Origin: Pagrus major
Taxonomy: Eukaryota; Chordata; Actinopteri; Spariformes; Sparidae
Assembly (NCBI RefSeq): GCF_040436345.1
Contig: NC_133227.1
Coordinates: forward strand, 20,334,671-20,398,670
Reading direction: 5' to 3'
Length of the DNA stretch: 64,000 nt
Part shown: piece by piece, positions 46,848 through 57,399 of the stretch
Position numbering within the stretch: the first letter of the stretch is position 1
Layout of the letters: each line of letters begins with the position of its first letter
The notes under the pieces: generated by a model
The model's database searches: none
Seen by the model: the letters and a program-made list of their open reading frames with translations, nothing else
What the model was told of the DNA's origin: nothing
Position numbers and translations under genes: made by a program

Positions 46848-46874
46848 TCTTTCTTTCTTTCTTTCTTTCTTTCC
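46848..46874 (+). repeat. (TTTC)n simple repeat
   Basis: About six TTTC units. Confidence 0.85.
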
Positions 46875-47254
46875 TAGTGGGATGTAAACCCTTTGACCTT
46901 ATTAAAAGAGTAGGAAAACATTTAGATACATCAGAATTGTATGATACAGTCGACCCAATCACCAGAATAAATACTAGCCAAGTACATTTCTGAAAAACAC
47001 CAGATAAGTTAAAACTGAACATTTCTTTATGTTGCAATTTTCCGTTTATTTAGGTTGAATTTTCTATTTTTCTCTCATCACAATTAGTTATAGTGGAACA
47101 AAGAGCTGTCCGTCTTAATAGAAACTCACACATGATGTGGATTCACACACCAAAGTGTAGAGAAAGGAGAGAGGAACAGCATCTCCTCCCATACCTTTAA
47201 CGGACATCCATCACCCTGGCCTCGAGTTTCCAGAGAGTAACACAATCTCCCTGT

Positions 47255-47350
<96 letters not shown>
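47255..47350 (+). repeat. Long uninterrupted (GT)n microsatellite
   Basis: About 48 perfect GT units. Open frames across it are artefacts of the repeat. Confidence 0.95.
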
Positions 47351-47353
<3 letters not shown>

Positions 47354-47769
47354 CACACAGGTATGTGTATAGACTCGAGCAGTAGGTTTTGGCTTCTGAT
47401 GATAATAGAAGGTGACTAATAGAGAGCGCAGAGGTAGCTGTCTCCCATCGCTCTGGTCACATTTGTTGCTGCTGGCATCAGATGAATTATTGAGTTGGCG
47501 GTGTTTGGGGCTCCCACCCCTCCGCTCACATTCCCGCACTCTGCTCCCAAAGATGACAGCCACCCCGTGTATGTGTATGTGTGAGGGACTACATGTATAT
47601 GTACGTGCATGCGTACTTCGGCAATTAGACGGAGCCTCATTCTGTCAAAAATGGTCATCCCTGCTTGAAAACAGCTCAAGCAAACACAGACATCTCTGTT
47701 TCTTTCCCTCCTCTTTTTATCTCTCCTTATCCTTCTTTTTTATTTTGGTTTTCTACATTTGTCATCTTT

Positions 47770-48061
47770 TTAAAGGGGCACTATGTAGAAATCCAAAGTC
47801 AGAATTGTGATATTTACAATATTAATGAGGGAATAAAACAAACTCTTTTTCCATTACTGAATAAACGAGCAGTTCTCAGACGAAAATGGGCGTCCAGAAC
47901 ACTGTTTGGAGCTAGAATGGTGGCAGGGTCCGCCACATATAAACAAAGTAAAACAGTATGAAATTGTGTTGTCCTTTAAGGTCAGTTTGTTTATTCAGTC
48001 AGTGAAGATATTTCTCTTCTGATTGAAATGTCTTCCCCAAAACTACATAGCGCACCTTTAA
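47770..48061. mobile_element. MITE with 19-bp terminal inverted repeats
   Basis: The left end TTAAAGGGGCACTATGTAG and right end CTACATAGCGCACCTTTAA are inverted repeats matching at 17 of 19 bases. The 292-bp body has no open frame of note. TTAA at both tips could be part of the target duplication. Superfamily not determined. Confidence 0.75.
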
Positions 48062-49139
48062 CGTTCGCCCTCTCCAAAACACAATCTTTAGCTCCTAAAT
48101 TCTAGTTATTTTTTAAAAAATTGGTTGCATTCGCTTCGGTTCAGAAGGAGTTTTCATATTAAACATAATGCACAAATTGGCCCGACGCACCTCCATTATT
48201 GCATGAGAAAACGCAATATACCTTTCAGCTGCTGCTGAATAATTGAAGTGCCCTCAGTCGCCACATGCCGCTAACGCTCACAAGCCTTCAGCTCAACTTA
48301 CCACACAGCGACTACGTTATGATATCAATATGGGGTATTACAAAGATCAATTATTCAGACGGTCCACGCTCCTTTTCTTTTTTTTTGTTACCTCACATTT
48401 ACGTCAGAAACACCTCATTCGCAGCAGCCACGTGGTGCGTTTGAGGCCCTCGTCCTTATCAGACACTTCGACAACACTTCTTGATGACGAACCTTCTTCT
48501 GCTACGTCACGAATAAATGTGACACCACAATTCCCATTTTTATCTCGCCTTCCTCCCCCCTCTTACAAAAAATAGTAAGGCTTTAAATTATTATTAATCA
48601 CTGCTCGGCATCAAAGAGAATATTAATAAGAGCCACAAACGCTTCCGTGTATCGATCAACAACCCCGCCGACAGTCTCGGTGGGAAAATCAACACACCCG
48701 CGGGTCATGTTGGCAGTGAGAGGAAGCTTTTTATTTTATTTATTTATATTTTTATTTATGTTTTTAAAAAAGAAATGTTTGCTTATTATTAGGAGAAGAA
48801 TGTGACGCTGACAATATTTAGGAATTGCGAGTAAAATTTAATTTTAGCAAACTGGGCCTCCTGTGGATTTACGAAGATGCACGGAAGAATTAAAATGCGA
48901 CACATGCCCTCTCTCCGCTGAAATAAAAATAGAAACGACATGAAAAACAGGCCCGTATTTACACATTTAATACATGATATTGTAAAATAATAAAAGGAGG
49001 AAATACTCACTTATTCAAACAAGAAAAATACAAAATAAAAAACTTAAATTTCCTTTTTTTTTCCCCCTCGGTGAACCTGTTGTGTCCCGTCTCTCCCCAG
49101 AGTCAGACTTCTGCTCCCAACTCCTCCGCATTACCTCGT

Positions 49140-49310
49140 TTTATACCAATATATAATTAATATTGCATCGTCATTACTTAATAATTTCAAACCCCGTGCT
49201 TGCACACGACATAACCCGGTGACACGAAGGCATCCATAATTAAAAACTGCGCTAATTACAGGCAGGGGGGGTAAAAAGGGGAGGGGGGGTCATTAGGCAG
49301 CGTGTGGGGA
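49140..49310. promoter_or_regulatory. Candidate regulatory element 3' of pou4f3
   Basis: Homeodomain/POU-type cores cluster here: TATATAATTAATATTGCAT, CATAATTAAAA, GCTAATTACAGG, TCATTAGGC. They sit in unusually mixed-complexity DNA 1.3-1.5 kb downstream of the pou4f3 stop. POU4 factors bind ATAATTAAT-like sites, so autoregulation is conceivable. Conservation cannot be checked here. Confidence 0.25.
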
Positions 49311-50299
49311 CGCACATCTTCCTGCGCTCCGCCGTGTGAAAACTACTGTGAAAGTGGAGGCCCTTTCATTTTCTGGTGCTTATATCATGTACGACAATAC
49401 ATATTTAATCCCAGCAGAGCTTTGGGGAGTCATAAATAAAACAACCGGGTGAGTTGACAGAAAACAAACAAAGATATATATTTATATATGTGTGTGTTTT
49501 TATCGACCATTGGATAGGTAGAAAATCACGTTTTTTAAAAGAAGACAACCCCTCATGATGAGTCTGATATATTCTGCACTTGATTAAAATAAAGCACAAA
49601 AAAATAAAGTCGCTGCTTCAGAGAAATCTTTAGAAAATAACCAATAATTTATTAAGTTTAAACTTCACACATTTATTTTTTTCAAGTGAACTCAAGAGTG
49701 AGGAAATAATAAATACTTAAATTAGGTGACGTAGCTCTAAATATACTGTATGTATATATTTATATATATATCTGGGCTATATAATAAATATATAGCTCAC
49801 CTGTAATGCTCCGAAAAAAACAAAACATGTTCACATCAAAATACTAAAATATAGCAGCAGCCAAAGCCACACGGATGTGCCTCATATATGACGGTGTCGT
49901 TTTCCATTTTTCTAAATAATTCAAGATCAACAGACTCAAGTGTGTCATGCCTCGTGAAAGCATTACGGTAATTATTCATATTTGTGCGTAAATGACCATC
50001 ACACAGTTCATGGAGAGGGCAGATTCGTTTGCAAGAAAATAAATGAAATAATAAATAAATAAATCAATAAATAAAAGGTGGTTTGAACCCCTCGCATGAA
50101 CTCACATTCGTAGATGGAATAAAATAATAAAGAAGTGGAAACACAGTTAAAGGTGTGATGGTGAACTTCTGCACATGTGAGCCAGTGATGTGAAGGATAT
50201 AAACTCTGATCTCGACCAACGTTACAGAATAAAAAGAAAAAAAAATAGTTATCTTTCCATAAAATCATCATTTCTTTCACCTCCAAACTCTTTTTGTTT

Positions 50300-50634
50300 T
50301 TTTTGTTGTTTTTTTTAAAAGGTGAGTTAACATCCCTGAATGTGACAAACTGTCAGGGTTTGGAAAGTTCGTATTTAGTGTGCAAGATACATGATCGACA
50401 ACATCAACACAATCATTTAGAAGTCCACATATTCATGACAAAAACTTGGAGAGGGAGAGAGAAAAAAAAAGTGCGACAACGAAGAGTGAGTGACACCAAA
50501 AAAGTCTTTTTGGAGATAATCCAAGACGAGACGTGAGGAGCTGCTGATAAATCCCTGTTAGTTAGGCTACTGAGGCTCTTATTAATCACTCGATCAAAAA
50601 TGTAGTAGGCTATTTTATTCATGATGTGTGAAAG
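50300..50634 (-). other. pou4f3: pou4f3 3' UTR (proximal part)
   Basis: This is non-coding sequence directly after the stop. Minus-strand AATAAA signals are at 50614-50619 (very close to the stop) and again near 49646 and 49670. The true 3' end is therefore unknown, and the UTR may extend about 1 kb. Confidence 0.4.
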
Positions 50635-52042
50635 TCAGTGCACCGCAGAGTATTTCATTCGTTTCTGTTTTTGCCGCTGGTTGCAAAACCACACTCGAAC
50701 CACATTCTTTTTCAGGTCCAGTTTTTCGGCGATGGCCGCGATTTTTTCCGAGGAGGGCCGAGGCTGGATGGCAAAGTACGCCTCCAAAGAGCGCTTCTCC
50801 GGCGCGGCGATGGACGTGCGCTTTCTTTTCCTCTCGTTCCCATTGAAAAGGTCCGGCTTGCTGCTTTTCTCCCGGTACGCAGCCTCCGCCTCCTCCAGCC
50901 AGGCCTGGAGGACCGGCTTCAGCGCGATCATGTTGTTGTGGGACAAGGTGAGGGACTCGAACCTGCAGATGGTGCTCTGGCTCAAAGACCCCACTCCTGG
51001 GATCTTGAGGTTGGCCAGCGCCGACCCGACGTCCGCCTGGGTCACCCCGAGTTTGATCCTCCTCTGCTTGAAGCGCTCGGCGAACGCTTCCAGCTCCCTC
51101 GGATCCGACTCCACGTCGTTGACGCACGCCATGCCGCCGTGCACCGACAGAGAGTGAGGGTGCGCCATGGTGGCCATCGCCTGGTGCAGCTGCCCCATGG
51201 TCTGCAGGTGGTGGTGAGGGTGCTGGTGGTGGTGCGCCGCCGTGGTCATCCCGGGAGGCTCCGGAGCGCCCATCCCGGTCACGGCCAGGCTGGTGGAGAG
51301 GTGGTCCAGGAGGTCCCCGGCCTCCAGAGTCTGTCCGAGGTGATGGTGGTGATGGTGGGAGGCGATGGTGGAGGGGATGTGGGAGATGGGCACGGTGGTG
51401 GAGGAAGAGGAGGAGGCTGAGGTGCAGGGGACACTGCTCATGGTATGGTAAGTCACGTCTGGTTTGAACGGGTGACTCTTGCCGTGAGAGACAATGCTGT
51501 CAGCAGCCGCCAGAGCCTCTGCCCGTGCCAGCAGGCTCTCATCAAAGCCTCCGAATATATTGCCCTGCAGCTGCAAGCAAGAGTGCGCATACTGGAGTCA
51601 GTGGGGAATTCTGTCAGGCAGCTCTCAGGATCTAAAAAACATTTTCCAAAGGCAAGCAGCGCTGAGGAGAGGAGAGAACCCTCCTCAAAGCGCAAGTCAT
51701 AAAAATTAATATGAAAGCAAGAGCATTGCTTGAATAGACATGTGGATGAGAGAGGAGGGGGGTGAGGAGGGGGGGCTGGAGAGGGGGGGGACACAGACAG
51801 AGAAGAGAGAGAGAGGGCGAGAGAGAGAGAGCGGATAGAGAACAAAGTCCTGTCAAATCAACTTTACAGACATTTCCAGTGTGATATTCTTCCCCTCCTC
51901 TCACCCCCCGACCTGAACGTACCTGCGGGGCGGGCAGACAGACTCTGCGCATGCCCTCCGAGCCTGAGTGCAGGCCGGGATACTTGGGCTCGTGCAGAGC
52001 CGGGTGCATGGAGAAATGCTGCTTGCCGTTCATGGTCATCAT
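50635..52042 (-). CDS. pou4f3: POU domain class 4 transcription factor 3 (Brn-3c)
   Basis: This nuclear transcription factor is required for hair-cell and sensory-neuron differentiation. The coding exons on the minus strand are 51923-52042 and 50635-51570, joined by a 352-bp intron (donor CAG|GTACGT, acceptor TTGCTTGCAG), giving 351 residues. Exon 1 encodes [14 protein letters not shown] and the start of the POU-IV box ([14 protein letters not shown]), which continues in exon 2 as [20 protein letters not shown]. His-rich runs follow (about residues 112-117 and 153-161). The POU-specific domain is about 195-268 and the homeodomain about 287-346, with [14 protein letters not shown]; the protein ends KYSAVH. 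The VCLPAPQ form of the POU-IV box and the AVH end point to class 4 member 3 rather than 1 or 2. The single intron position is that of vertebrate POU4F3. rbm27 lies upstream on the same strand, as in mammals. The His runs are the main difference from the 338-residue human protein. Confidence 0.97.
51755..51790 (+). repeat. G-rich tract in pou4f3 intron
   Basis: Three runs of 6-8 G occur within 34 bases, inside a longer purine-rich stretch (51750-51840). This is enough for a G-quadruplex on the plus strand, the template strand for pou4f3. Confidence 0.7.
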
Positions 52043-52183
52043 CCTCCTCCCTGCACGCAGCTCGCAAGCAGTGTGGCCCCTGACATGAACGCCGGGGAGC
52101 GGACAGCTACACAGCTCCTCTGCTCTCCCTCACCAGACTGAGCAGCTCACACCGGCAGCGCCTCCCGGCGTCCCCCTTCTTCC

Positions 52184-52211
52184 TCCCCTCCTCCTCCTCC
52201 TCCTCCTCCTC
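52184..52211 (+). repeat. (CCT)n simple repeat upstream of pou4f3
   Basis: Tandem CCT units lie in a pyrimidine-rich stretch in the presumed 5' UTR or promoter of pou4f3 (GGA units in the transcript sense). Confidence 0.8.
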
Positions 52212-52559
52212 TTTCAGCCTCCCTCCTCCTCCCCTCCCACCTGCTCCTCTGCTCAACTTACAGGTTGCAAATGTAGTCCTCAGTGCGCAGGCGTCGAACA
52301 AACGCGACCAGAATCACTCTAATATTATATTAAATCATTGTTCACTGATGACTGACGGAGTTCAAGAATGAGTAATACGCGTTTTTATGAAGTAAACCTC
52401 TTTTATACAACTTTTTTTTGTTAATTCCAGGAAATAAACGGGGCCCGAGTTGAACTCATTTACGCGTTCAGCGCGGGATTACGCACATCTCGTCTTGTTC
52501 AGCATGTGTTCAATGTGTCAACAATGCTCCACTAGCTGAAACACTTTGTGGGGCCAATT

Positions 52560-53065
52560 ATATTCGCATATGTAGACTTTAAAACAGCGTTAAAACTTGA
52601 GCGCCACCCGCTTGTTTCAGCACCATGGACAGCGCAGCACCGCCCGGCTCCACAGATGGACACACGGATGGAAACAGTAGTTCTGGTTCTCGGCCCACAT
52701 GCTTTGACGAGTATCTCAGGCCTACAGGTTGCTGACCAGCTGACCCGAGGTCCTCGTCCTTCCTCTCCGCCCATGCGAAAGCTCAATCCTCCATACAAGG
52801 CTTCTCATGTGGCCGCCCGGTTTAAGCTCACGGAGCCGGGGGTTGGACGGGCCCGAAAGAGGAGCCAGGCGGCCAGAGGCGCACCGATGACACAGCGGGT
52901 CCATCCGATCCTGTCGGCCGCCTCTCTGGTTCCCCAGACTCTGAATAATTTAGCAGCACGGTGGCAGGCATCCATTACCACGTTGGCATGTTCTTATTCA
53001 TTACACAGATTAAAACAGCCGAGGCCTCTTTTTTTCTCACCACGCAAAACCTGTTGCAGGCCGGG
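52560..53065. promoter_or_regulatory. GC-rich block upstream of pou4f3, candidate regulatory
   Basis: Richer in G+C and CpG than its flanks, it lies 0.5-1.0 kb upstream of the pou4f3 start. It holds an E-box ACCAGCTGACC (near 52737) and a complex stretch around 52940-53010 with AATAATTTAGCAGCACGG. An open frame of 193 codons crosses it, but without family resemblance. The regulatory role is inferred from position and composition only. Confidence 0.3.
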
Positions 53066-54199
53066 GAGAGATAAGTTTAAGAGCTGCATGGAGACTGGAG
53101 AGGGATCTGTGCGTCTTGTATTGATATAACCGAACACGATGAAGATACACTGTAAAGAAATAATAACTTTATTGGGTTTTCTCCCATTTATTTTACAGAT
53201 TTTCCCTTTTTTTTTTAAATACACAAAATATTCACCCAATTACAAAAAAGACCTTGATTTTACACATCTAATGTAAAATAACAAAATAATAACAAGAAAT
53301 AACAAAACAATTCTACGGATTTTCCCTGTATTTTTCAAACACACAAATATCAATACAATTACAGATCTGGCCTGTGAATTGACATGTTGAATGTAAAACC
53401 ACATGAAAAAACTGTAACTTTGAATAACCAGATTTTTTTTTTTACAGAAAATGAATTTCTCTCCGTCATATAAATACTTCCGCAAAGTTTTTTAATTGAA
53501 AAATGTTGAATCCAAGGTTAATAATTACATTTATTAACTTAGATAAAGTAAGTGACGATCAACTCTTAAAGAATTATTGATTCTGGTGTGGTGTAGTTGC
53601 ATAGATGTTTGTTAACTGACAGATATCTTCTATACTTGTGGAGGTTTTAACAACATAAACGTTGAATAAATGTGTTTTTTATCAACTTCCTAGCCGTTTA
53701 TTCACAAACTAGTCAGAAGCTTTACTGTGAAGACACCACTTGACTGTTGAGTGTAAGACAGTGCTGAGAGTCAGGGTGGCTCACATTTCCCATCATGCAT
53801 CGTGCTGAGCAGTTTCTAAGTTTGCTGTTTTATGTGCTAAAACAAATGTTACTGTTTGTTAGTGACCGTTTAATGTTCCAAAACACCTTTTGTCGGTGTT
53901 TGTAATGCGTTTGTTCAGAACATCCTGGCTTGTATTGATATTTATGATAATTTGATTGTTTTTATATGTGTAAATATCACTTATTTAAGATTAAAGGGCC
54001 AAATAATAAAAAAGATGTCATGCAATATTAAAGCTAAAAGCTGTCTTTTATTAACTTTTTTTTACAGTGTATGTTTAGTTTAGTTTTTTTCTTAAAGTTT
54101 GATTGATACCTTTTAATTACAGATGAAATCTTTTGATTTACTGAAACAATTTCTGAGGAATGTATAAAAAACACAAACATATATCACTCATAAACCCTG

Positions 54200-54395
54200 C
54201 TGACCTGTGGCAAAAGATACAGAAGTATCCGCTGTCGTACCACCAGACTACAGAGCAGCTTCTTTCTTCACGCTGTACGACTCCTGAACTCATCCTCAAC
54301 ACTCCACTATAAAAAATATTTTTCCTTGTTTATCGTAAGGGGACTAAAACTTACAATCCCATATTGTAAAATGACAAATGAACCTTGAACCTTGC
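54200..54395 (+). repeat. LINE 3'-end remnant
   Basis: GTCGTACCACCAGACTACAG, then AGCAGCTTCTTTCTTCACGC and GACTCCTGAACTCATCCTC, resemble the C-terminal reverse-transcriptase region of a fish LINE. A tail-like TTTATCGTAAGGGGAC follows. A related fragment is at 63005-63095. Confidence 0.55.
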
Positions 54396-56117
54396 AGAAA
54401 AGGCCACATGTGAGAAGCTGTGCGTTTTAATCCCGCTGGATTTATGAGATGTTGGTCTGAATAAACCCTGAAGTCCCTTTTCTCAGCCTTTGTCCTACAG
54501 CTGGGGCCATTCATAATTCAGCACTCGTATGTTCACAACTCTGTCACCTCTGTGCTCGTCATATTCTGAAGATTGCTTCTGACCTGTTTTATGGAGAGTG
54601 TTGTCGTATTTGTGGCTAAATGTGACGGCGGCTCTTCTGTTCTCACCTCCCCTCCATCTGGCCTGCATACACGCCACCAGGAAGACCTGAGTACTGTGCC
54701 CGCATTCACTCCTCCACCCACTGTGAGGGGTCATTTCCATAAAGAAACATCCGCTTCTTTAATAATCATAGACTTATTGTTATAATTTTTTTGGTCAAAT
54801 TTTATGAATAATCCTATTATCAAATATTAATGGCAGAATTTGGCTTCCATAGAGCCCACTTCCCCCAGTACTTCTTCCCTCACCTCGCAGTCACAAGGCC
54901 GCCACGGGACCTGCCGGGAGCGGTGCGCCCGCCCGGGCCCCCAGTTTGAAATCCCTTCCCCCGGGGAGAGCCGAGAGTCCTTGCATTAAACTAAACAGAC
55001 TCTGAGTGTTTTTTTCACTTGACTTCCTAAAGTAAGAAACGCTCATGCATTATTCAGTGATATTTTAATATGTCGTAGTCGCTGGGTGCTGTAATTAAAC
55101 TGAGCGTCAGAGGTCTCTTCCTGTGATGTTTTGGGATTTGTTTGGGGGCATGGTTGTCAATGTGAGTGTCTGTGTGTATAATGATGGTTTTATTTGCCTT
55201 CATAGAACAGACACAATGGAAGGTATTGGATTATTTTGATCCTATTGGCTTATATTTGTACCTAAAACCTACATAGAAGTAGTAAGAATAACATAATAGT
55301 AGTAGTTACGTTGATTGGTTGAGGTTCATTTCATTATTACATTGCCATGTTTCTGATTGGCTGATAAGAATCCATTAAAATCACCAAAACATGTGAATAT
55401 AACACTGTTCAGGTTCACCATTAACTGCCATTCTACATCAGTGCACAACTAGTAACAGTGTTAGTTGTCTGTGAAGCAATAATGCACTTCAGTGTGTCCT
55501 ATTGTACGAAAATAATGAAGTGGGACAACTCAATCGCCAGAAAAACACACACACACTTACATGTTAAACTTAATGGTGCAACTTTATGTCTCTTTAGGCT
55601 CAATTTTAAATTGTATCCTATGCTGTTTTTATGATCTTGTTAGGTTTAGGCATAAAAACCCTTTTCTTAGGATTAGGAAAACATCATGTTTTGGCTTAAT
55701 ATATCTGTTTTAGTCGCCACAAACACAGCTGGAGATGTCCCGAGCTCATTTTTCCTGCCACAAACACGGCTTGAGAGTTCTCAACTTCCCGTGAGAAATG
55801 TAATTTATTTGTTGCGGCAAACAGACTGGAAACGGTCCCCTTAAAAATATCCTGTGATGTGACGCTTACAAATGTTGAAACGCAGCCTCGCCTGTTACTC
55901 CACTACCACCTAAAGATAAGAAAGTCAGGTCATAATCCATGTAATGCAAACATGTTATGATACATTTTGCAGAAATGTCAATATATTACGTAGCCTATGA
56001 TAAATGTGAACCTACATGTTTTGCGGCAATGATAAGTGCCAGAATGTTATCCTGGTGACGTAGCTGATTAAGTGCTGTGTTTTTAATTCATGTAAGCAAA
56101 CTGATAAACAGATTGAC

Positions 56118-56275
56118 TGTAGCTCAGGAGGTAGAGCGGGTTGTCCAGCAATCAGAAGGTCACTGGTTCAAATCCCAGAGTCCCCGGGCTGCATGCCAAA
56201 GCATCCTTGAATGAGATACTGAACCCCAAATTGTTCCTGATGAACAGGTCAGCACCAGTGGTGACTTATAGTAAA
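56118..56275 (+). repeat. tRNA-derived SINE
   Basis: It has an A-box-like TGTAGCTCAGGAGGTAGAGC and a B-box GGTTCAAATCC (56165-56175) at tRNA spacing. The body that follows (CTGCATGCCAAAGCATCCTT, GAGATACTGAACCCCAAATT) is typical of a widespread teleost SINE. The acceptor stem does not pair, so it is not a functional tRNA gene. Confidence 0.8.
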
Positions 56276-56627
56276 GAGGTGCAATGTTGAGAGTCAATAA
56301 AACATGAAGAGGTCCATGAGGGTACCCTATCGAAGTTCTGCAGTTTGGCCAATTTTAGATATGTCATTTGTGCAGTTCAAGGATGGAAACTAAAGAATAC
56401 GTAAATAACTTTTGAGAGGAACACTCTTCTCTACAGCCATCTGGCTATAATTGAATTGCAATTTAAATGCAATATTGTACTAGAATATGTTGAAAAATCA
56501 TGATAAAAGTGGCATTAAGTTATGCTGATGTGCTAAATCAGATAGATCTTCTGTTTAAGTTTACTTTTCCATTCTACGTCAACTGAGGGGTCAGTTAGCC
56601 AGACACAAACACACAACATTCAAACAG

Positions 56628-57147
56628 TTAAAGGAAAAGCTCACCCAAAAATGAAAACTCAATCATTATGTACTCACCCCAACGCCGATGAAAAATCAGG
56701 TAAAGTCTCGTGGTCCACAAAACAGTTCTGGAGCTTCGCAACAAAACAGTGTTGCAGCATTCTACTTAACAACTGAAGTAGATGGGGACTTGCTTTAAAA
56801 CTTTAAAAAGGGCTCCATACAGCTTGTCCGGCGTGATACAAGTCTCCGGAAGCCCAGATATCTCAAAAAAGTATTAGAAAAGATGTTATTCTCACCCTTT
56901 TAAAGGCTAAATGTTCACTGTAGCTGCCACAGCACTCCGTCTTTTTAAATCAATTTCCAATCTTGGGGCTTCTGGAGACTTGGATTATGCTGAACAAGCT
57001 GTATGGGCAAGCAAGTCTCCATCTGCTTCTGTTGTTTAGGAGAATGCTGCAACGCTGTTTTGTTGAGAAACCCCACCGGACTTTCCAGCAGCATGGGGGT
57101 GAGTGGATAATGACTGAATTTTTATTATGGGTGAACTCTTCCTTTAA
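56628..57147. mobile_element. 520-bp foldback (long inverted repeat) element
   Basis: The ends TTAAAGGAAAAGCTCACCC and its counterpart GGGTGAACTCTTCCTTTAA are inverted. The symmetry extends far inward: GAAAACTCAATCATTATGTA pairs with 57100-57122, CAACAAAACAGTGTTGCAGC with the region around 57040-57062, and CAGCTTGTCCGGCGTG with about 56980-57002. Nearly the whole element is palindromic around a short centre near 56900. There is no transposase, so it is a non-autonomous DNA element. Confidence 0.8.
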
Positions 57148-57399
57148 GAGTCAAAATGTCAATCTTATGTTGTTTCTATCAGTTAACATGCAGAATAAAG
57201 GAGACCACACAAGAGTTTAAGGTAATATTTTCTGGAATGCTTTTGCTCGTATCTTTTCCCCTCTTGCCAATGTTTACTTTTTTTTTTTAGTCAATTTTCT
57301 TTCTTTAAATCAAAATTCTTTTTTTTTCTCTCCAAGATCCAATCCAAAAATGTTTTTTTTCTTTCTTTTCTTCTTTTTTTTGTATCCTCTTACAAGCAC

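Larger units (their letters stand above)
39620..50600. other. Intergenic region between il4/13 copy 2 and pou4f3
   Basis: No gene is supported. The region is AT-rich with decayed DNA transposons, a tandem duplication (42060-42420), two strong microsatellites and a MITE. GC-richer blocks at 42840-43130 and 44130-44340, and the stretch 49140-49310, could be regulatory but carry no exon signature. Confidence 0.65.

Noticed and set aside
47126..47563. 145-codon minus-strand open frame
   Set aside because: Kept open by the (GT)n repeat, which reads as His-Thr repeats; not a gene.
39620..50600. A third il4/13 copy downstream
   Set aside because: Searched by eye for the conserved TATA block and the DKFFCKV exon; neither recurs after 39.4 kb.
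50638..51420. 260-codon plus-strand open frame opposite pou4f3
   Set aside because: Antisense shadow of the GC-rich pou4f3 exon 2; the minus strand carries the conserved POU and homeodomain.
52548..53129. 193-codon plus-strand open frame upstream of pou4f3
   Set aside because: Lies in GC-rich DNA with few stops, has no recognisable family and no codon-level signature; more likely regulatory DNA.
56110..56182. Possible tRNA gene
   Set aside because: A and B boxes are present, but the acceptor stem does not pair and a SINE body follows directly; it is a SINE head.
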